From assembly GCA_001465015.1 (NCBI GenBank), contig LNEO01000131.1:53279-117278 (forward strand): DNA of 64,000 nt. Direction: 5' to 3'. Under the pieces are notes generated by a model that saw nothing but the letters and a program-made list of their open reading frames with translations, did no database searches and was not told the origin of the DNA. The DNA comes from Deltaproteobacteria bacterium Ga0077539 (GTDB taxonomy: Bacteria > Myxococcota_A > Polyangia > Polyangiales > Ga0077539). Shown one piece after another: positions 1 to 8,589 of the stretch. The position numbers and the translations under genes were made by a program. The stretch's first letter is position 1. Each line of letters opens with the position of its first letter.

Positions 1-68
1 CTCGCGCGCGCTGGATTCGTCGGGACGAAAGCCCCATAGAGCGTTCGCCTCACAAAGAGAAGAGACCC

Positions 69-1253
69 ATGGGACTGACTGGCAGCTACATCGATCGTGT
101 TCAAAAGGCCATCACCGACCTTCGGGCCGGCCGCATGGTGATCCTCGTCGATGACGAAGACCGCGAGAACGAGGGTGACCTCGTGCTCTGTGGGGACCTT
201 GTTACGGCGGACTCGGTCAACTTCATGGCGACCCACGCGCGCGGGCTCATCTGCCTCACGATGACCGAGGAGATGGTGCAGCGACTCAACCTGCCCATGA
301 TGGTCGACGCGAACCGCTCGCAGCGGACGACGGCGTTCACCGTGAGCATCGAGGCGCGCGAGGGGGTGTCGACCGGCATCTCGGCGCTCGATCGCGCACA
401 CACAATCAAGGTGGCTTGCGCCCCGGACGCCAGGCCCCAGGACCTGGTGTCGCCGGGGCACGTGTTTCCTCTCAGGGCGAAGCCGGGCGGCGTTTTGCAG
501 CGCACCGGGCACACCGAAGGCAGCGTCGATCTGGCGCGGATCGCTGGGCGCGCCCCGGCTGCGGTCATCTGCGAGATCATGAACGACGACGGGACCATGG
601 CGCGCCTGCCGGACCTCGAGCGCTTCGCGGAGAAGCACTCGCTGCATATCCTCTCGATCGAGGACTTGATCCAGTGGAGGCTCGAGCGCGAGCGGCTGGT
701 CCGAAAGATCGAGGCGGCGCCCCTTCGGCCGGCGGGCTTCGAAAGAGAGTGGACCGCGACGGTGTACGAGACCGTCGAGGGCCGGCAGTTTCTCTCGCTC
801 ACCGTCGGTGATTTGAGCGGCGACGACCCGGTGCTCGTTCGCATGCATCCCGGCGCGATGTTCGCGGATCTCTTCGCGCCACCGCACGGCGGAGGAGCGC
901 GCGAGTTCGTCGGCGGCGGAACGCACCTGTTCGAGGCCATGCATCGCATGGAGTCCGACGGGCGCGGCGTGGTGGTCTATGTCCCGCCACCGAAAATCGA
1001 TCTGGCGCAGGAGCTTCGGTTTTTGCGGGGCGAAGGGTCCAAGATGCCGCGCGACGTCGGCTCCGACGGGCAGCCGCGGCAGCGCGAGTTTGGCCTCGGC
1101 GCGCAGGTGTTGCTCGACCTGGGACTGCGTCGGATTCGCCTCGCGACCAACAACCCGCGCAAGCTCGTCGGGCTGTCGGCGTACGGAATCGAGGTCGTCG
1201 AGCAGGTGCAGCTCCACGGAGAGACGAGTCGGTTCGGGCGCGGCGCGCTCTGA
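69..1253 (+). CDS. ribBA: RibBA-type protein: active-looking DHBP synthase fused to a degenerate GTP cyclohydrolase II domain
   Basis: The N-terminal half (about residues 8-205) is 3,4-dihydroxy-2-butanone 4-phosphate synthase, which makes the four-carbon precursor of riboflavin from ribulose 5-phosphate. It keeps the acidic metal/substrate loop DDEDRENEGD (28-37), THARGLICL (55-63) and GHTEGS (147-152). The C-terminal half (about 225-394) has the GTP cyclohydrolase II outline, including TNNPRK (360-365). The zinc-binding cysteines expected after VRMH (257-260) are absent, and the QEGRGIGL-type catalytic segment reads PPPKIDLAQ (306-314). I infer that only the DHBP synthase works and that a separate ribA exists elsewhere. 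The ATG is preceded by a purine-rich AGAGAAGAGA stretch. It heads a run with ribH and nusB. Confidence 0.93.
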   Translation: MGLTGSYIDRVQKAITDLRAGRMVILVDDEDRENEGDLVLCGDLVTADSVNFMATHARGLICLTMTEEMVQRLNLPMMVDANRSQRTTAFTVSIEAREGVSTGISALDRAHTIKVACAPDARPQDLVSPGHVFPLRAKPGGVLQRTGHTEGSVDLARIAGRAPAAVICEIMNDDGTMARLPDLERFAEKHSLHILSIEDLIQWRLERERLVRKIEAAPLRPAGFEREWTATVYETVEGRQFLSLTVGDLSGDDPVLVRMHPGAMFADLFAPPHGGGAREFVGGGTHLFEAMHRMESDGRGVVVYVPPPKIDLAQELRFLRGEGSKMPRDVGSDGQPRQREFGLGAQVLLDLGLRRIRLATNNPRKLVGLSAYGIEVVEQVQLHGETSRFGRGAL

Positions 1254-1421
1254 ACGGCGATCGAGAGAATCGTCGCGGCGGTCTCGAACGGCGGTCTGCT
1301 TGCGCTTCTACGGCGCTATCCGCTCGTTGAAGCGGCATTCGACCGGCTCCCTCGGCGATCGGCGCCCGGCCCCTCGAATTGTCGGACGCGAGGCGTGTAC
1401 CCATCGGCGCGGCGCTGGTAT

Positions 1422-1922
1422 ATGAGCGCCGCCATGGCCGAAAAGGTGTTCGAGTTGCGATCGATCGAAGGCGACCTCTCAGCGCAGGGGATGCGCGTTG
1501 CGATCGTCGCTAGCCGCTTCAACAGCTTCATCGTCGAGCAGCTCGTCGAAGGCGCGATCGACTGCGTCAAGCGGCACGGCGGCGACGGCGCGACGGTCGT
1601 GCGCGTCCCCGGCTCGTGGGAGCTCCCGATCACAGTCCGCGCCCTCGCCAAGAGCGGCGAGTGGGACGCGATCGTCGCGGTGGGCGCCGTGATCCGCGGG
1701 AGCACCGCGCATTTTGATTTCGTGGCCGGCGAAGCGACCAAGGGGCTCGCGGCGGCGATGGCCGACAGCGCCGTTCCGGTGGCGCTCGGCGTGATCACTA
1801 CGGACACGCTCGAGCAAGCGATCGAGCGCGCGGGAACCAAGATGGGCAACAAGGGCTGGGAGGCGGCAGCGAGCGCGATCGAGACGGCGAACGTCCTTCG
1901 CGCGATCCGCAAGGGCCGATGA
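1422..1922 (+). CDS. ribH: 6,7-dimethyl-8-ribityllumazine synthase
   Basis: Lumazine synthase condenses the ribityl-aminopyrimidine with 3,4-dihydroxy-2-butanone 4-phosphate in the penultimate riboflavin step. Family landmarks are visible: [14 protein letters not shown] near the N-terminus, [22 protein letters not shown] with the catalytic His, [11 protein letters not shown] and [14 protein letters not shown] near the end. Length is about 166 residues, normal for the family. The ATG at 1422 was chosen; an ATG at 1434 and a GTG at 1395 are also in frame and no start has a strong ribosome site. Its stop overlaps the nusB start (ATGA), suggesting translational coupling. Confidence 0.95.
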   Translation: MSAAMAEKVFELRSIEGDLSAQGMRVAIVASRFNSFIVEQLVEGAIDCVKRHGGDGATVVRVPGSWELPITVRALAKSGEWDAIVAVGAVIRGSTAHFDFVAGEATKGLAAAMADSAVPVALGVITTDTLEQAIERAGTKMGNKGWEAAASAIETANVLRAIRKGR

Positions 1923-2383
1923 CCAGTCGCGGAGAAGCCAAGCGACGGCGCGAGGACGACGGTCCGCGTCGGCACGCGCGCGAGTGCGCGTTGCATGTGC
2001 TGTACGGCCTCGACGTTCAGGGCGTGCGCGAGGGAGAGCTCGTCGAGCGCGCGCTCGGGGCGTACTGGGCGCACCTCGAAGGCCCGATCGACGGCAGGCC
2101 CTACGGCGACGCGCTCGTGCGCGCGGTGACCAGCCAGCTCGAGGAGATCGACGCGAGCATCCAGGGAGCCAACACCAACTGGCGACTCGATCGAATGGCC
2201 CGCGTCGATCGCAACATCCTCCGCATCGCAGCGTGCGAGATCGCGTTTGCTACGGACGTTCCTGCGGAGGTGGCGATCGACGAAGCAGTGGACCTCGCCA
2301 AGCGCTTCGGGTCCGCTGAGTCTGCGGCCTTCGTCAACGGGACCCTCGACAAGCTCGCGCGGATGAAGGGCCGCCTGCGCTGA
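1919..2383 (+). CDS. nusB: Transcription antitermination factor NusB
   Basis: NusB binds boxA RNA with S10 (NusE) and promotes rRNA antitermination. The 154-residue protein has the family's opening [16 protein letters not shown], the central [26 protein letters not shown] and the closing [15 protein letters not shown]. It overlaps the ribH stop by four bases. The ribH-nusB pairing is common in bacteria. A short basic N-terminal extension ([14 protein letters not shown]) precedes the conserved core. Confidence 0.95.
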   Translation: MTSRGEAKRRREDDGPRRHARECALHVLYGLDVQGVREGELVERALGAYWAHLEGPIDGRPYGDALVRAVTSQLEEIDASIQGANTNWRLDRMARVDRNILRIAACEIAFATDVPAEVAIDEAVDLAKRFGSAESAAFVNGTLDKLARMKGRLR

Positions 2384-2400
2384 GCAGGGGGTGATCCGCG

Positions 2401-2931
2401 GTGGACCTACGGTATGTGCCGCTGTCTCTACGCTCGATCGACGCGCTTCGCAGCGAGCTCGCGGTCCTTCCGTTCTTCGAAGACGAGCGCCCGCTGCGCG
2501 CCGCCGCTGGCCTCTGTGATTGGCGGCTCTGCGGGCGGCTCTCGCGCTTGATCGAGAGCGGTCGCGTCGTAGGGACGCTCGGCGAGTCGCTGCTCTGTCC
2601 CGCCGGACCGAGGCTCCCGTTCGAGCGGCTGCTGCTCGTCGGCGTCGGCCCGCGCGACCGATTCGACGACCGAGCCTTCGAGCTCGCCAACAGCAAGGTG
2701 CTCGCCGCGCTCATGGGTTTGCGCGTGCGCAACGTCGCCGTTTCGATCCCCGGTCGATCCGTCGGCCTCCTCGCCGCAGAGGACGCCGGTCGGAGGTTTC
2801 TCGCGGCGATCGCTGCAGGAGCCGATGAACTCGACGAGCTCGCGTTGCTCGACGAGCCCGACGCGCTGCGCGCGATGGCGCCCGGAGCGGACGCCGAGCG
2901 ACGACGACAGCGCGCGCACGGCCCCGCGTGA
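2401..2931 (+). CDS. Stand-alone leucyl-aminopeptidase (M17) N-terminal-like domain protein
   Basis: This 176-residue protein resembles the N-terminal macro-like domain of M17 leucyl aminopeptidases: the segment FERLLLVGVGPRDRFD followed by helices carrying NSKVLAALMGLRVRNVAV. The catalytic two-metal domain is missing altogether, so peptidase activity is not expected. It starts at GTG behind AGCAGGGGGTGATCC and lies 17 bases after nusB, so it is probably cotranscribed with the riboflavin/nusB genes. It converges on gmk with only three bases between stops. Assignment rests on fold-level resemblance read by eye; the role is unknown. Confidence 0.7.
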   Translation: MDLRYVPLSLRSIDALRSELAVLPFFEDERPLRAAAGLCDWRLCGRLSRLIESGRVVGTLGESLLCPAGPRLPFERLLLVGVGPRDRFDDRAFELANSKVLAALMGLRVRNVAVSIPGRSVGLLAAEDAGRRFLAAIAAGADELDELALLDEPDALRAMAPGADAERRRQRAHGPA

Positions 2932-2934
2932 CGG

Positions 2935-3600
2935 TTAGAGCGGCTCTCTCAGCAGCGCCTCGACGACGTTCGCGCGGCGGTGTCGGCGCGCGAGCTCTGC
3001 GACGAAGATCGCCTCGATTTCGCGTCGCGCGCGGTCGAGGTCGTCGTTGAGCAAGAGGTAGTCGAACATCGCGTAGTGAGAGAGCTCGACGCGCGCGTTT
3101 GTCATTCGACGCGCGATGACCTCGTCCGAGTCTGTGTTGCGTCCGCGCAGCCGGGACTCGAGCACCTTCCACGAAGGCGGCAGGATCATGACCGAGACGA
3201 GCGACGCGACGCGCGCGCGAATCTGCCGCGCGCCCTGGTGATCGATGTCGAAGAGCACGCCGGCCGAGCCGCGCGCACCCGCGTCCGCGAGCACGGAGGC
3301 AGGCGTGCCGTAGTAGTTGCCGTGCACCTCCGCCCACTCCAAGAACTCGCCCGCGTCGATCATCGCGCGAAAGCGCTCTTTGCCGACGAAGTGGTACTCG
3401 ACGCCGTCTCGCTCTGCGCCGCGAGGCGAGCGGGTCGTAAACGACCGAGAGAGCTCGATCGGCTGCTGCGCGAGCGCGACGGAGTCGAGCAAGTGGCGGC
3501 ACAGCGTGCTCTTGCCGCTCCCTGAGGGACCGACGAGCGCCAGCGCGACCGGTGCATTCGCAAGGTTCACGGGGGACGAGGGACGGTACAACGATTCCAT
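2935..3600 (-). CDS. gmk: Guanylate kinase
   Basis: Guanylate kinase converts GMP and ATP to GDP and ADP. The P-loop is LVGPSGSGKST, followed by the GMP-binding segment SFTTRSPRGAERDGVEYHFV and EFLEWAEVHGNYYGTP. The protein is 221 residues, slightly long because of about 17 extra N-terminal residues. It lies directly downstream of the yicC-like gene on the minus strand, and the yicC-gmk order is conserved in many bacteria. Confidence 0.96.
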   Translation of the reverse strand: MESLYRPSSPVNLANAPVALALVGPSGSGKSTLCRHLLDSVALAQQPIELSRSFTTRSPRGAERDGVEYHFVGKERFRAMIDAGEFLEWAEVHGNYYGTPASVLADAGARGSAGVLFDIDHQGARQIRARVASLVSVMILPPSWKVLESRLRGRNTDSDEVIARRMTNARVELSHYAMFDYLLLNDDLDRARREIEAIFVAELARRHRRANVVEALLREPL

Positions 3601-3625
3601 CGCGAAAGCGTGAGAGCGGGCGCCG

Positions 3626-4501
3626 CTACTCGACGTTCTGCACCTGCTCGCGCATCCGGTCGATCTCGGATTTGAGCTCGACGACGCACATCGCGACGTC
3701 CGAGTCGTTGGACTTGGAGCCGAGCGTGTTGACCTCGCGCGCCATCTCTTGCAGCAAGAAATCGAGCTTGCGACCGACGCCCTCGCTCTCGGTGCAGAGC
3801 GCGGCGAACTGGGCGCAGTGCATCGCGAGGCGGGTGAGCTCTTCGCTCACGTCGAGGTGCTCTGCGATGAAGAGCAGCTCTTGCTCGAGCCGCCCGGGAT
3901 CGATGGCGATGTCGACCGTCGCGAGCAGGCGCTCGATGCGATCCTTCGCGCGCTTTCTCAGCCGCTCGGGTCGCCCGGCGGTCACCGAGCGCACTTCCCC
4001 GGCGAGCTGAAGAACGCGCTCGAGGCGGTCGCACAGGTCGTTCTCGAGCGCGAATCCCTCTGTGCGTCGCATGCTCTCCATGGCGTCGAGCGCGGCGCCG
4101 AGCGCGGTCGCGAGCGCGCTGCGCAGCGCGGCTGCGTCCGCAGAAGGAGCGAGCACAAACAAGTCAGGGACCGTGGCGAGCAACGACAGAGGAACGTCGC
4201 CCTTCACGCCCAGCTCGTCGCGCAGCTCGGTGAGCGCTCGAAGCGCGTCCGAAGCGCGTCGCTTGTCGAGGGCCATCACGGGCGCGGCGCACTCATCGAG
4301 TCGAACGGTGAGGTCGAGGCGACCTCGATTGAATCGAGCGCGCGCGGCGTGGTCTAGAAATCCAGAGTGCTCAGCGATGTCCTTCGGCATGCGCACGCGA
4401 ACATCAACGAACCGAGCGTTAACGGCGCGAGCCTCCACCGTGACTCGACCTGAAGCGAGGGGGGCAGTCCCCACCCCGAATCCGGTCATGCTGCGAAGCA
4501 C
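3626..4501 (-). CDS. YicC family endoribonuclease-like protein
   Basis: The protein opens with LRSMTGFGVG and ends with the YicC C-terminal signature, including GRKLDFLLQEMAREVNTLGSKS and a final LKSEIDRMREQVQNVE. YicC proteins are linked to RNA decay (endoribonuclease activity in E. coli YicC). The 291-residue length is standard. The GTG at 4501 fits the family's usual M-[IL]-x-SMTGFG start better than the ATG at 4489. It sits 25 bases upstream of gmk and is probably cotranscribed with it. Confidence 0.9.
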   Translation of the reverse strand: MLRSMTGFGVGTAPLASGRVTVEARAVNARFVDVRVRMPKDIAEHSGFLDHAARARFNRGRLDLTVRLDECAAPVMALDKRRASDALRALTELRDELGVKGDVPLSLLATVPDLFVLAPSADAAALRSALATALGAALDAMESMRRTEGFALENDLCDRLERVLQLAGEVRSVTAGRPERLRKRAKDRIERLLATVDIAIDPGRLEQELLFIAEHLDVSEELTRLAMHCAQFAALCTESEGVGRKLDFLLQEMAREVNTLGSKSNDSDVAMCVVELKSEIDRMREQVQNVE

Positions 4502-4534
4502 CGCAGGATTGTCCGCTGAAATGGGGGGGGTTGG

Positions 4535-5467
4535 TCAACTCACCAGCGAGCGATAGTACGCGAGGGTCTTGGCGAGCCCGTCGCGGACGGAGACGATCGG
4601 CTCGAACCCGAGCAGCGCGCGGGCGGCGGAGATGTCAGCGAGCGAGTGGCGAATGTCGCCCGCGCGGCCGGGGCCGTGGGTGGGCGCGATGTCTTTACCC
4701 GCAAGTTCATTGATGATTTTCGCAAGGTCGAGCAGCGAGATGCGCTCGCCGCACGCGATGTTGACCACCTGCCCCGAGACGTCCCGCGTCGCCGCGAGCA
4801 GGTTGGCAGAGACGACGTTGTCGATGAACGTAAAGTCCCTCGTCTGGCCGCCGTCACCGAAGATCAAGGGGCTCTTTTCCGAGAGAATTGCGGTGCAAAA
4901 CTTCGGGACGACCGCGGCGTAGTCGCTCTTGGGGTCCTGCCTCGGTCCGAAGACGTTGAAGTACCGCAGCGCGCAGGTCTTCATCCCATAGAGTCTGGCG
5001 AAGACCTGCAGATACTGCTCGGACGCCAGCTTGCTGACGGCGTACGGCGAGAGCGGCTGCGGGGCCATCGTCTCGACCTTCGGCAATACTTCGGTCTCTC
5101 CGTACGCTGACGAGCTCGCGGCGAAGACGAACCGGTTGACGCCCGCGCGGCGCGCGGCGTCCAGGAGGTTGACGGTCCCGCCGGTGTTTACGTCATTGGT
5201 GGGGATCGGCGCTTCGACCGAGCGGGCGACGCTCGGCAGCGCGGCCTGGTGAAACACGACGTCGCAGTCTCGCACTGCGCGCGCGCAGGCGTCGGTGTCT
5301 CGGACGTCGCCCTCGATCAGGTCGATGCGCGAGAGGTTGTGCTCGATGTTCTCGCGGCGACCGGTCGAGAAGTTATCGAGCACCCGTACGGTCGCGCCGC
5401 GCGCGAGCAGCGCGTCGACCAGGTGTCCCCCAATGAAGCCGGCTCCGCCGGTGACGAGTGTTCGCAC
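4535..5467 (-). CDS. NAD-dependent sugar-nucleotide epimerase/dehydratase (extended SDR, GalE/WbpP-like)
   Basis: A 310-residue extended short-chain dehydrogenase. The NAD-binding GGAGFIG is at the N-terminus, the SSSAYG substrate loop and the catalytic SPYAVSK (Tyr and Lys) are in the middle, and RYFNVFGPRQDP follows. The pattern HQAALPSVARSV with NTGGTVNLLDAAR resembles UDP-GlcNAc/UDP-glucose 4-epimerases of the WbpP/GalE group. It probably supplies an epimerised sugar nucleotide for surface polysaccharide. It starts at GTG. No glycosyltransferase is adjacent, so the substrate stays open. Confidence 0.88.
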   Translation of the reverse strand: MRTLVTGGAGFIGGHLVDALLARGATVRVLDNFSTGRRENIEHNLSRIDLIEGDVRDTDACARAVRDCDVVFHQAALPSVARSVEAPIPTNDVNTGGTVNLLDAARRAGVNRFVFAASSSAYGETEVLPKVETMAPQPLSPYAVSKLASEQYLQVFARLYGMKTCALRYFNVFGPRQDPKSDYAAVVPKFCTAILSEKSPLIFGDGGQTRDFTFIDNVVSANLLAATRDVSGQVVNIACGERISLLDLAKIINELAGKDIAPTHGPGRAGDIRHSLADISAARALLGFEPIVSVRDGLAKTLAYYRSLVS

Positions 5468-5491
5468 AGTAAACGCTCCGTTGCGCGAGGG

Positions 5492-6004
5492 TCAGTCGAC
5501 ATTCTTGCGGCGCTTGACCTGCTCCATCACGCGCGCGTACTCGACGTCCCAGTTTTGCGTGCCCTCGCTGAGGTGCTTGAGACGCGAGCGAACTTCTTTG
5601 TCCATCTCGTCATCGACGCCCATGTGACGCTCGAGGATCGCCCGCATCTTGCGGCGCAGCACGGCGTCTTCGGCGAACACCTCGTCGACGTTGTTCGATC
5701 GAAGGAGCATCTGCACGAGCTGATCGAGCATCCACGAGACGCCTTCGGCGCCGAGGCCGAAGTTGCGCTCTTCGGCGAGCTGGCGCTTGAAGCGCTGCGC
5801 CTCGGTGGCTCCCGCGCCGATTCGCTCAGCGCGATCCTTGCCGCGCTCGGTGATCTCACGCTCGACCCGGAGGTACTCGCGAAGCACCGAGGCGAGATCG
5901 TCCTCGACCTCGGGCCCGTCGGCCACCTCGATGTCCTTGTCCAACGTCAGGGTGCGGACGATGTCCGACGCGATGACCGGAATCTTCGCTGCGTATAGGC
6001 GCAT
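5492..6004 (-). CDS. DUF507 family protein
   Basis: A 170-residue cytosolic protein opening MRLYAAKIPVIASDIVRTL, a typical DUF507 N-terminus. A charged helical body follows, then MRAILERHMGVDDEMDKEVRSRLKHL and a basic C-terminus. DUF507 proteins have no established biochemical role. It is the most upstream gene of the minus-strand run that continues into the epimerase (25-base gap), so the two may share a transcript. Confidence 0.82.
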   Translation of the reverse strand: MRLYAAKIPVIASDIVRTLTLDKDIEVADGPEVEDDLASVLREYLRVEREITERGKDRAERIGAGATEAQRFKRQLAEERNFGLGAEGVSWMLDQLVQMLLRSNNVDEVFAEDAVLRRKMRAILERHMGVDDEMDKEVRSRLKHLSEGTQNWDVEYARVMEQVKRRKNVD

Positions 6005-6152
6005 GTCGCGGGCTTTCTACTGAGTCGAGCCGCGAACGAGACGGTCGCAGCGCGGCGAACCGTAGTCTCCGCGCGCGAGCAGTGTCAACGCGATCCGCGG
6101 CAAACGGTCGCGAACGAAATGCGAACAGACCGGCGTACCGGGCGGGGACTTC

Positions 6153-7106
6153 ATGCTATCGAACGGCAGTCGAGCCCGCGCTATGCCTACGTCCGAGCGT
6201 CTCAGGGACATCGAGGGAGACCTGCCACTGTCTGTCGTGGTGTGGCTCGATCAACACCCGTCGAGCACGTTGGCGCTCGCGCTGGCGGTGTCTGCGCCGT
6301 CGGTTCGATGGACCTTTCGCTTCGGCGGAGACCTCGATGTGGTGATTCGCGGCGCGCGGGTCGAGACCTTTCGCGTCGGGGGGCGCGAGCGCGTGGGCTC
6401 TGCGCGCGTGCACGGGACGCGGTCCGCGGCAGATTTCGATCACTTGCCCTCGTGCCCCGACGACGCGCCCTACGCCTGGCCGCCGCTGCCGTATCCGGTC
6501 ACCGTGGGCTTCGCGTGCGATCGCGACATGACGGTGGCTCGCTTCGTCGCTCGCGAGGGAACGGTCGCGTCGCGGATCCCCGGACTCTTGCCGAGGCTCG
6601 GATCGTATCCCGACGAAGGAGGCTCGGTGGCGCAGTGCATCGAGCGGCTGGCCCACGGGCACAGCGATCGGGTGATGGCCTATCCGCCTCGCGCTTTTGC
6701 AGCGCCGGTGCGCGAGCTCATCGCGGCGCTCGCGGCGCCGGACGTCGTCGGCCCGGCGCGGGCGTTCGTTCGATTCGTCGACAAGCGCGCGTTGCTCTGG
6801 CCCGAGCCGGGTACGGACTTCGGGCCGACTTTGCTCGCGGCGCTGCACGCGCGACGAGGCTGCGCCGGATGCTCGAAGTTCGACCCGCGCGACGTGCTCT
6901 CGCTGGGTACGTGGCTCTTTGCTCAACCGCGCCGCGGAACAGACGAGAGCTTTCTCCGCGAGGCGGCGCCGAACGCGAAGGCGTCGCTCGAGGAGATCGC
7001 CGAGGCCCTCGGTCGCTCGCCGGCCGAGCTCGCCGCGACCAAGCTCGACGTTCGCTTCGAAGACACACAAAAGGTCACCAACACCCGCGTGCGACTTCCG
7101 GCCTGA
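6153..7106 (+). CDS. Hypothetical protein, 317 residues
   Basis: I do not recognise this protein. Coding is supported by length, typical codon use and a ribosome site (GGGCGGGGACTTC) before the ATG at 6153; an ATG at 6183 is possible. The N-terminal third looks beta-rich (VVVWLDQHPSS, VRWTFRFGGDLDVVIRGARVETFRVGG). There is a single CAGC motif in ARRGCAGCSKFDPRDVLSLGTWLF about three quarters along, and a helical end (SLEEIAEALGRSPAELAATKLD). No signal peptide or membrane segment is evident. It is flanked by a divergent DUF507 gene and a downstream lipoprotein 50 bases away. Confidence 0.7.
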   Translation: MLSNGSRARAMPTSERLRDIEGDLPLSVVVWLDQHPSSTLALALAVSAPSVRWTFRFGGDLDVVIRGARVETFRVGGRERVGSARVHGTRSAADFDHLPSCPDDAPYAWPPLPYPVTVGFACDRDMTVARFVAREGTVASRIPGLLPRLGSYPDEGGSVAQCIERLAHGHSDRVMAYPPRAFAAPVRELIAALAAPDVVGPARAFVRFVDKRALLWPEPGTDFGPTLLAALHARRGCAGCSKFDPRDVLSLGTWLFAQPRRGTDESFLREAAPNAKASLEEIAEALGRSPAELAATKLDVRFEDTQKVTNTRVRLPA

Positions 7107-7156
7107 GTGGCCGGAGAGTACGAGAGCGAGGCGCTGGAGTACGGTACGCTCAATCG

Positions 7157-8419
7157 ATGAACTACCGCGTTCGTGCCCTTGGATCGTTCGTTGCGCTCGG
7201 CGCAACGCTGTCGTGCAGCCCCGGCAACGCCCCGTCCGACGCGCAGCCTGACGCTACGACGGACGTCGTGTCCCCGCGCGTCGAGGACACTGGCATCGCG
7301 ACGGTCGACAGCAGCGCAGACGCTCCCTTCGACAGCGGTCCGGCCCCAGCGGACACCGGAACGAGCGTGAACGACACGGGGACATCGACGCCGGACGCGA
7401 CCGTGGTTCCGCCGGATGATGGAGGGGTGCCGACGGGCAACCCAGCGGGTCGATGCGCGATCCCGCCAGAGGGAATGCTCGAAGACATCTCGAACCCTCG
7501 CACCGTCGTCGGAACGGGGACGCCCGCGTCGTGCACGTCGGACGCCTTCGTGAACGCCGTCGCGCGAGGCGGCGTAATCACCTTCAACTGCGGCCCGATG
7601 CCGCACACGATCACCCTCACCCGCACCGCCAAGATCGTGAACAACACGGGCCCGCGGATCGTGATCGACGGAGACAACCGCGTCACGCTCTCGGGCGGCG
7701 GCCGCGTTCGCATCCTGTACATGAATACGTGTGACATGGCGCAGATGTGGACCACCGCCATGTGCCAGAACCAGGATCACCCGCGATTGACCGTGCAGAA
7801 CCTCACGTTCATCGACGGCAACTCGATCGGCGAGACCATGGAAGGCGGCGGTGGCGGCGCGATCTTCGTCCGTGGCGGGCGGTTCAAGATCGTCAACTCT
7901 CGCTTCTTCAACAACCGCTGCAACGACACGGGGCCGGACGTCGGCGGCGCGGCGGTGCGCGTGCTGAGCCAGTACATGAACCAGCCGGTGTACGTCGTAA
8001 ACAGCACGTTTGGCGGCGCGATGGGCCTCGGCAACGTGTGCTCGAACGGCGGCGGTCTGAGCTCGATCGGCGTCTCGTACACCGTGATCAACAGCCTGTT
8101 TCGCTTCAACCGCGCGATCGGTCGCGGCGCCAACCCGATGCGCGCGGGCACTCCGGGTGGCGGCTCGGGCGGGGCGATCTACAACGACGGCAACACGTTT
8201 ACGCTGACGCTCTGCGGCACCGAGATCACCGACAACGTCGCCAACGAGGGCGGCGGCGCGATCTTCTTCGTGAGCAACAACCGCACGGGAAGCCTCGTGA
8301 TCCGCGACTCGGTGCTGCGGCGCAACCCGAGCATGGGCTTCGAGACCATGGGCCTGCGAGGGATCTTCATGCTCGCGGCGCCCGGCAACCCGATGGTGTC
8401 GGGCTCTGTCATCGAGTAG
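7157..8419 (+). CDS. Lipoprotein with right-handed beta-helix (polymorphic-membrane-protein-like) repeats
   Basis: About 420 residues. The N-terminus MNYRVRALGSFVALGATLSC is a lipoprotein signal with Cys about residue 20. A long Asp/Thr/Ser linker follows, the usual myxobacterial surface-lipoprotein spacer. The body has parallel beta-helix repeats: RIVIDGDNRVTLSGGG, LTVQNLTFIDGNS, GGGGGAIFVRGGRFKIVNSRFFNNR, YVVNSTFGGA and GGGAIFFVSNNRTGSL. GGAI-rung and NS.F.N.R elements of this type occur in Chlamydia Pmp-like and pectate-lyase-like adhesins. No catalytic site was recognised. Likely surface-anchored; function unknown. Confidence 0.85.
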   Translation: MNYRVRALGSFVALGATLSCSPGNAPSDAQPDATTDVVSPRVEDTGIATVDSSADAPFDSGPAPADTGTSVNDTGTSTPDATVVPPDDGGVPTGNPAGRCAIPPEGMLEDISNPRTVVGTGTPASCTSDAFVNAVARGGVITFNCGPMPHTITLTRTAKIVNNTGPRIVIDGDNRVTLSGGGRVRILYMNTCDMAQMWTTAMCQNQDHPRLTVQNLTFIDGNSIGETMEGGGGGAIFVRGGRFKIVNSRFFNNRCNDTGPDVGGAAVRVLSQYMNQPVYVVNSTFGGAMGLGNVCSNGGGLSSIGVSYTVINSLFRFNRAIGRGANPMRAGTPGGGSGGAIYNDGNTFTLTLCGTEITDNVANEGGGAIFFVSNNRTGSLVIRDSVLRRNPSMGFETMGLRGIFMLAAPGNPMVSGSVIE

Positions 8420-8430
8420 CGCCGTTGATT

Positions 8431-8583
8431 GATTTCAGCGCCGCCTTCGGTTGGCGACACGCGCTCGAGTGAACTCGCGGCGTGTCTGCTTCCAACCGGG
8501 CGTCGAAAGATTTCAGCGCCGCCTTCGGTTGGCGACACGCGCCCGAGTGAACTCGCGGCGTGTCTGCTTCCAACCGGGCGTCG
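8431..8583 (+). repeat. Two tandem 75-bp direct repeats, each with internal dyad symmetry
   Basis: Copy 1 is 8431-8505 and copy 2 is 8509-8583, separated by three A residues. They differ at one base (GCGCTCGAG versus GCGCCCGAG). Within each copy CGGTTGG pairs with CCAACCG, and inside this GACACGC...CGAG pairs with CTCG...GCGTGTC around a TGAA loop, giving a long hairpin. The element lies between the beta-helix lipoprotein and the 3' end of tRNA-Ser. It could be a REP/MITE-like palindromic element or a duplicated terminator; no T-run follows. Confidence 0.9.
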
Positions 8584-8589
8584 CTATAG

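Noticed and set aside
101..949. Long minus-strand open frame opposite ribBA
   Set aside because: Ser/Arg-rich composition typical of antisense frames in G+C-rich genes; the plus strand encodes a clear RibBA.
1254..1421. FMN riboswitch in the riboflavin operon
   Set aside because: No RFN-element conserved blocks recognised upstream of ribBA (first 68 bases) or in the ribBA-ribH gap; the true ribBA leader lies partly outside the window.
8509..8583. Rho-independent terminator
   Set aside because: The hairpin is strong but no T-run follows in either direction, and the duplication fits a repeat element better.
8431..8583. CRISPR array
   Set aside because: Only two 75-base units, adjacent with three bases between them and no spacers; no cas genes in the window.
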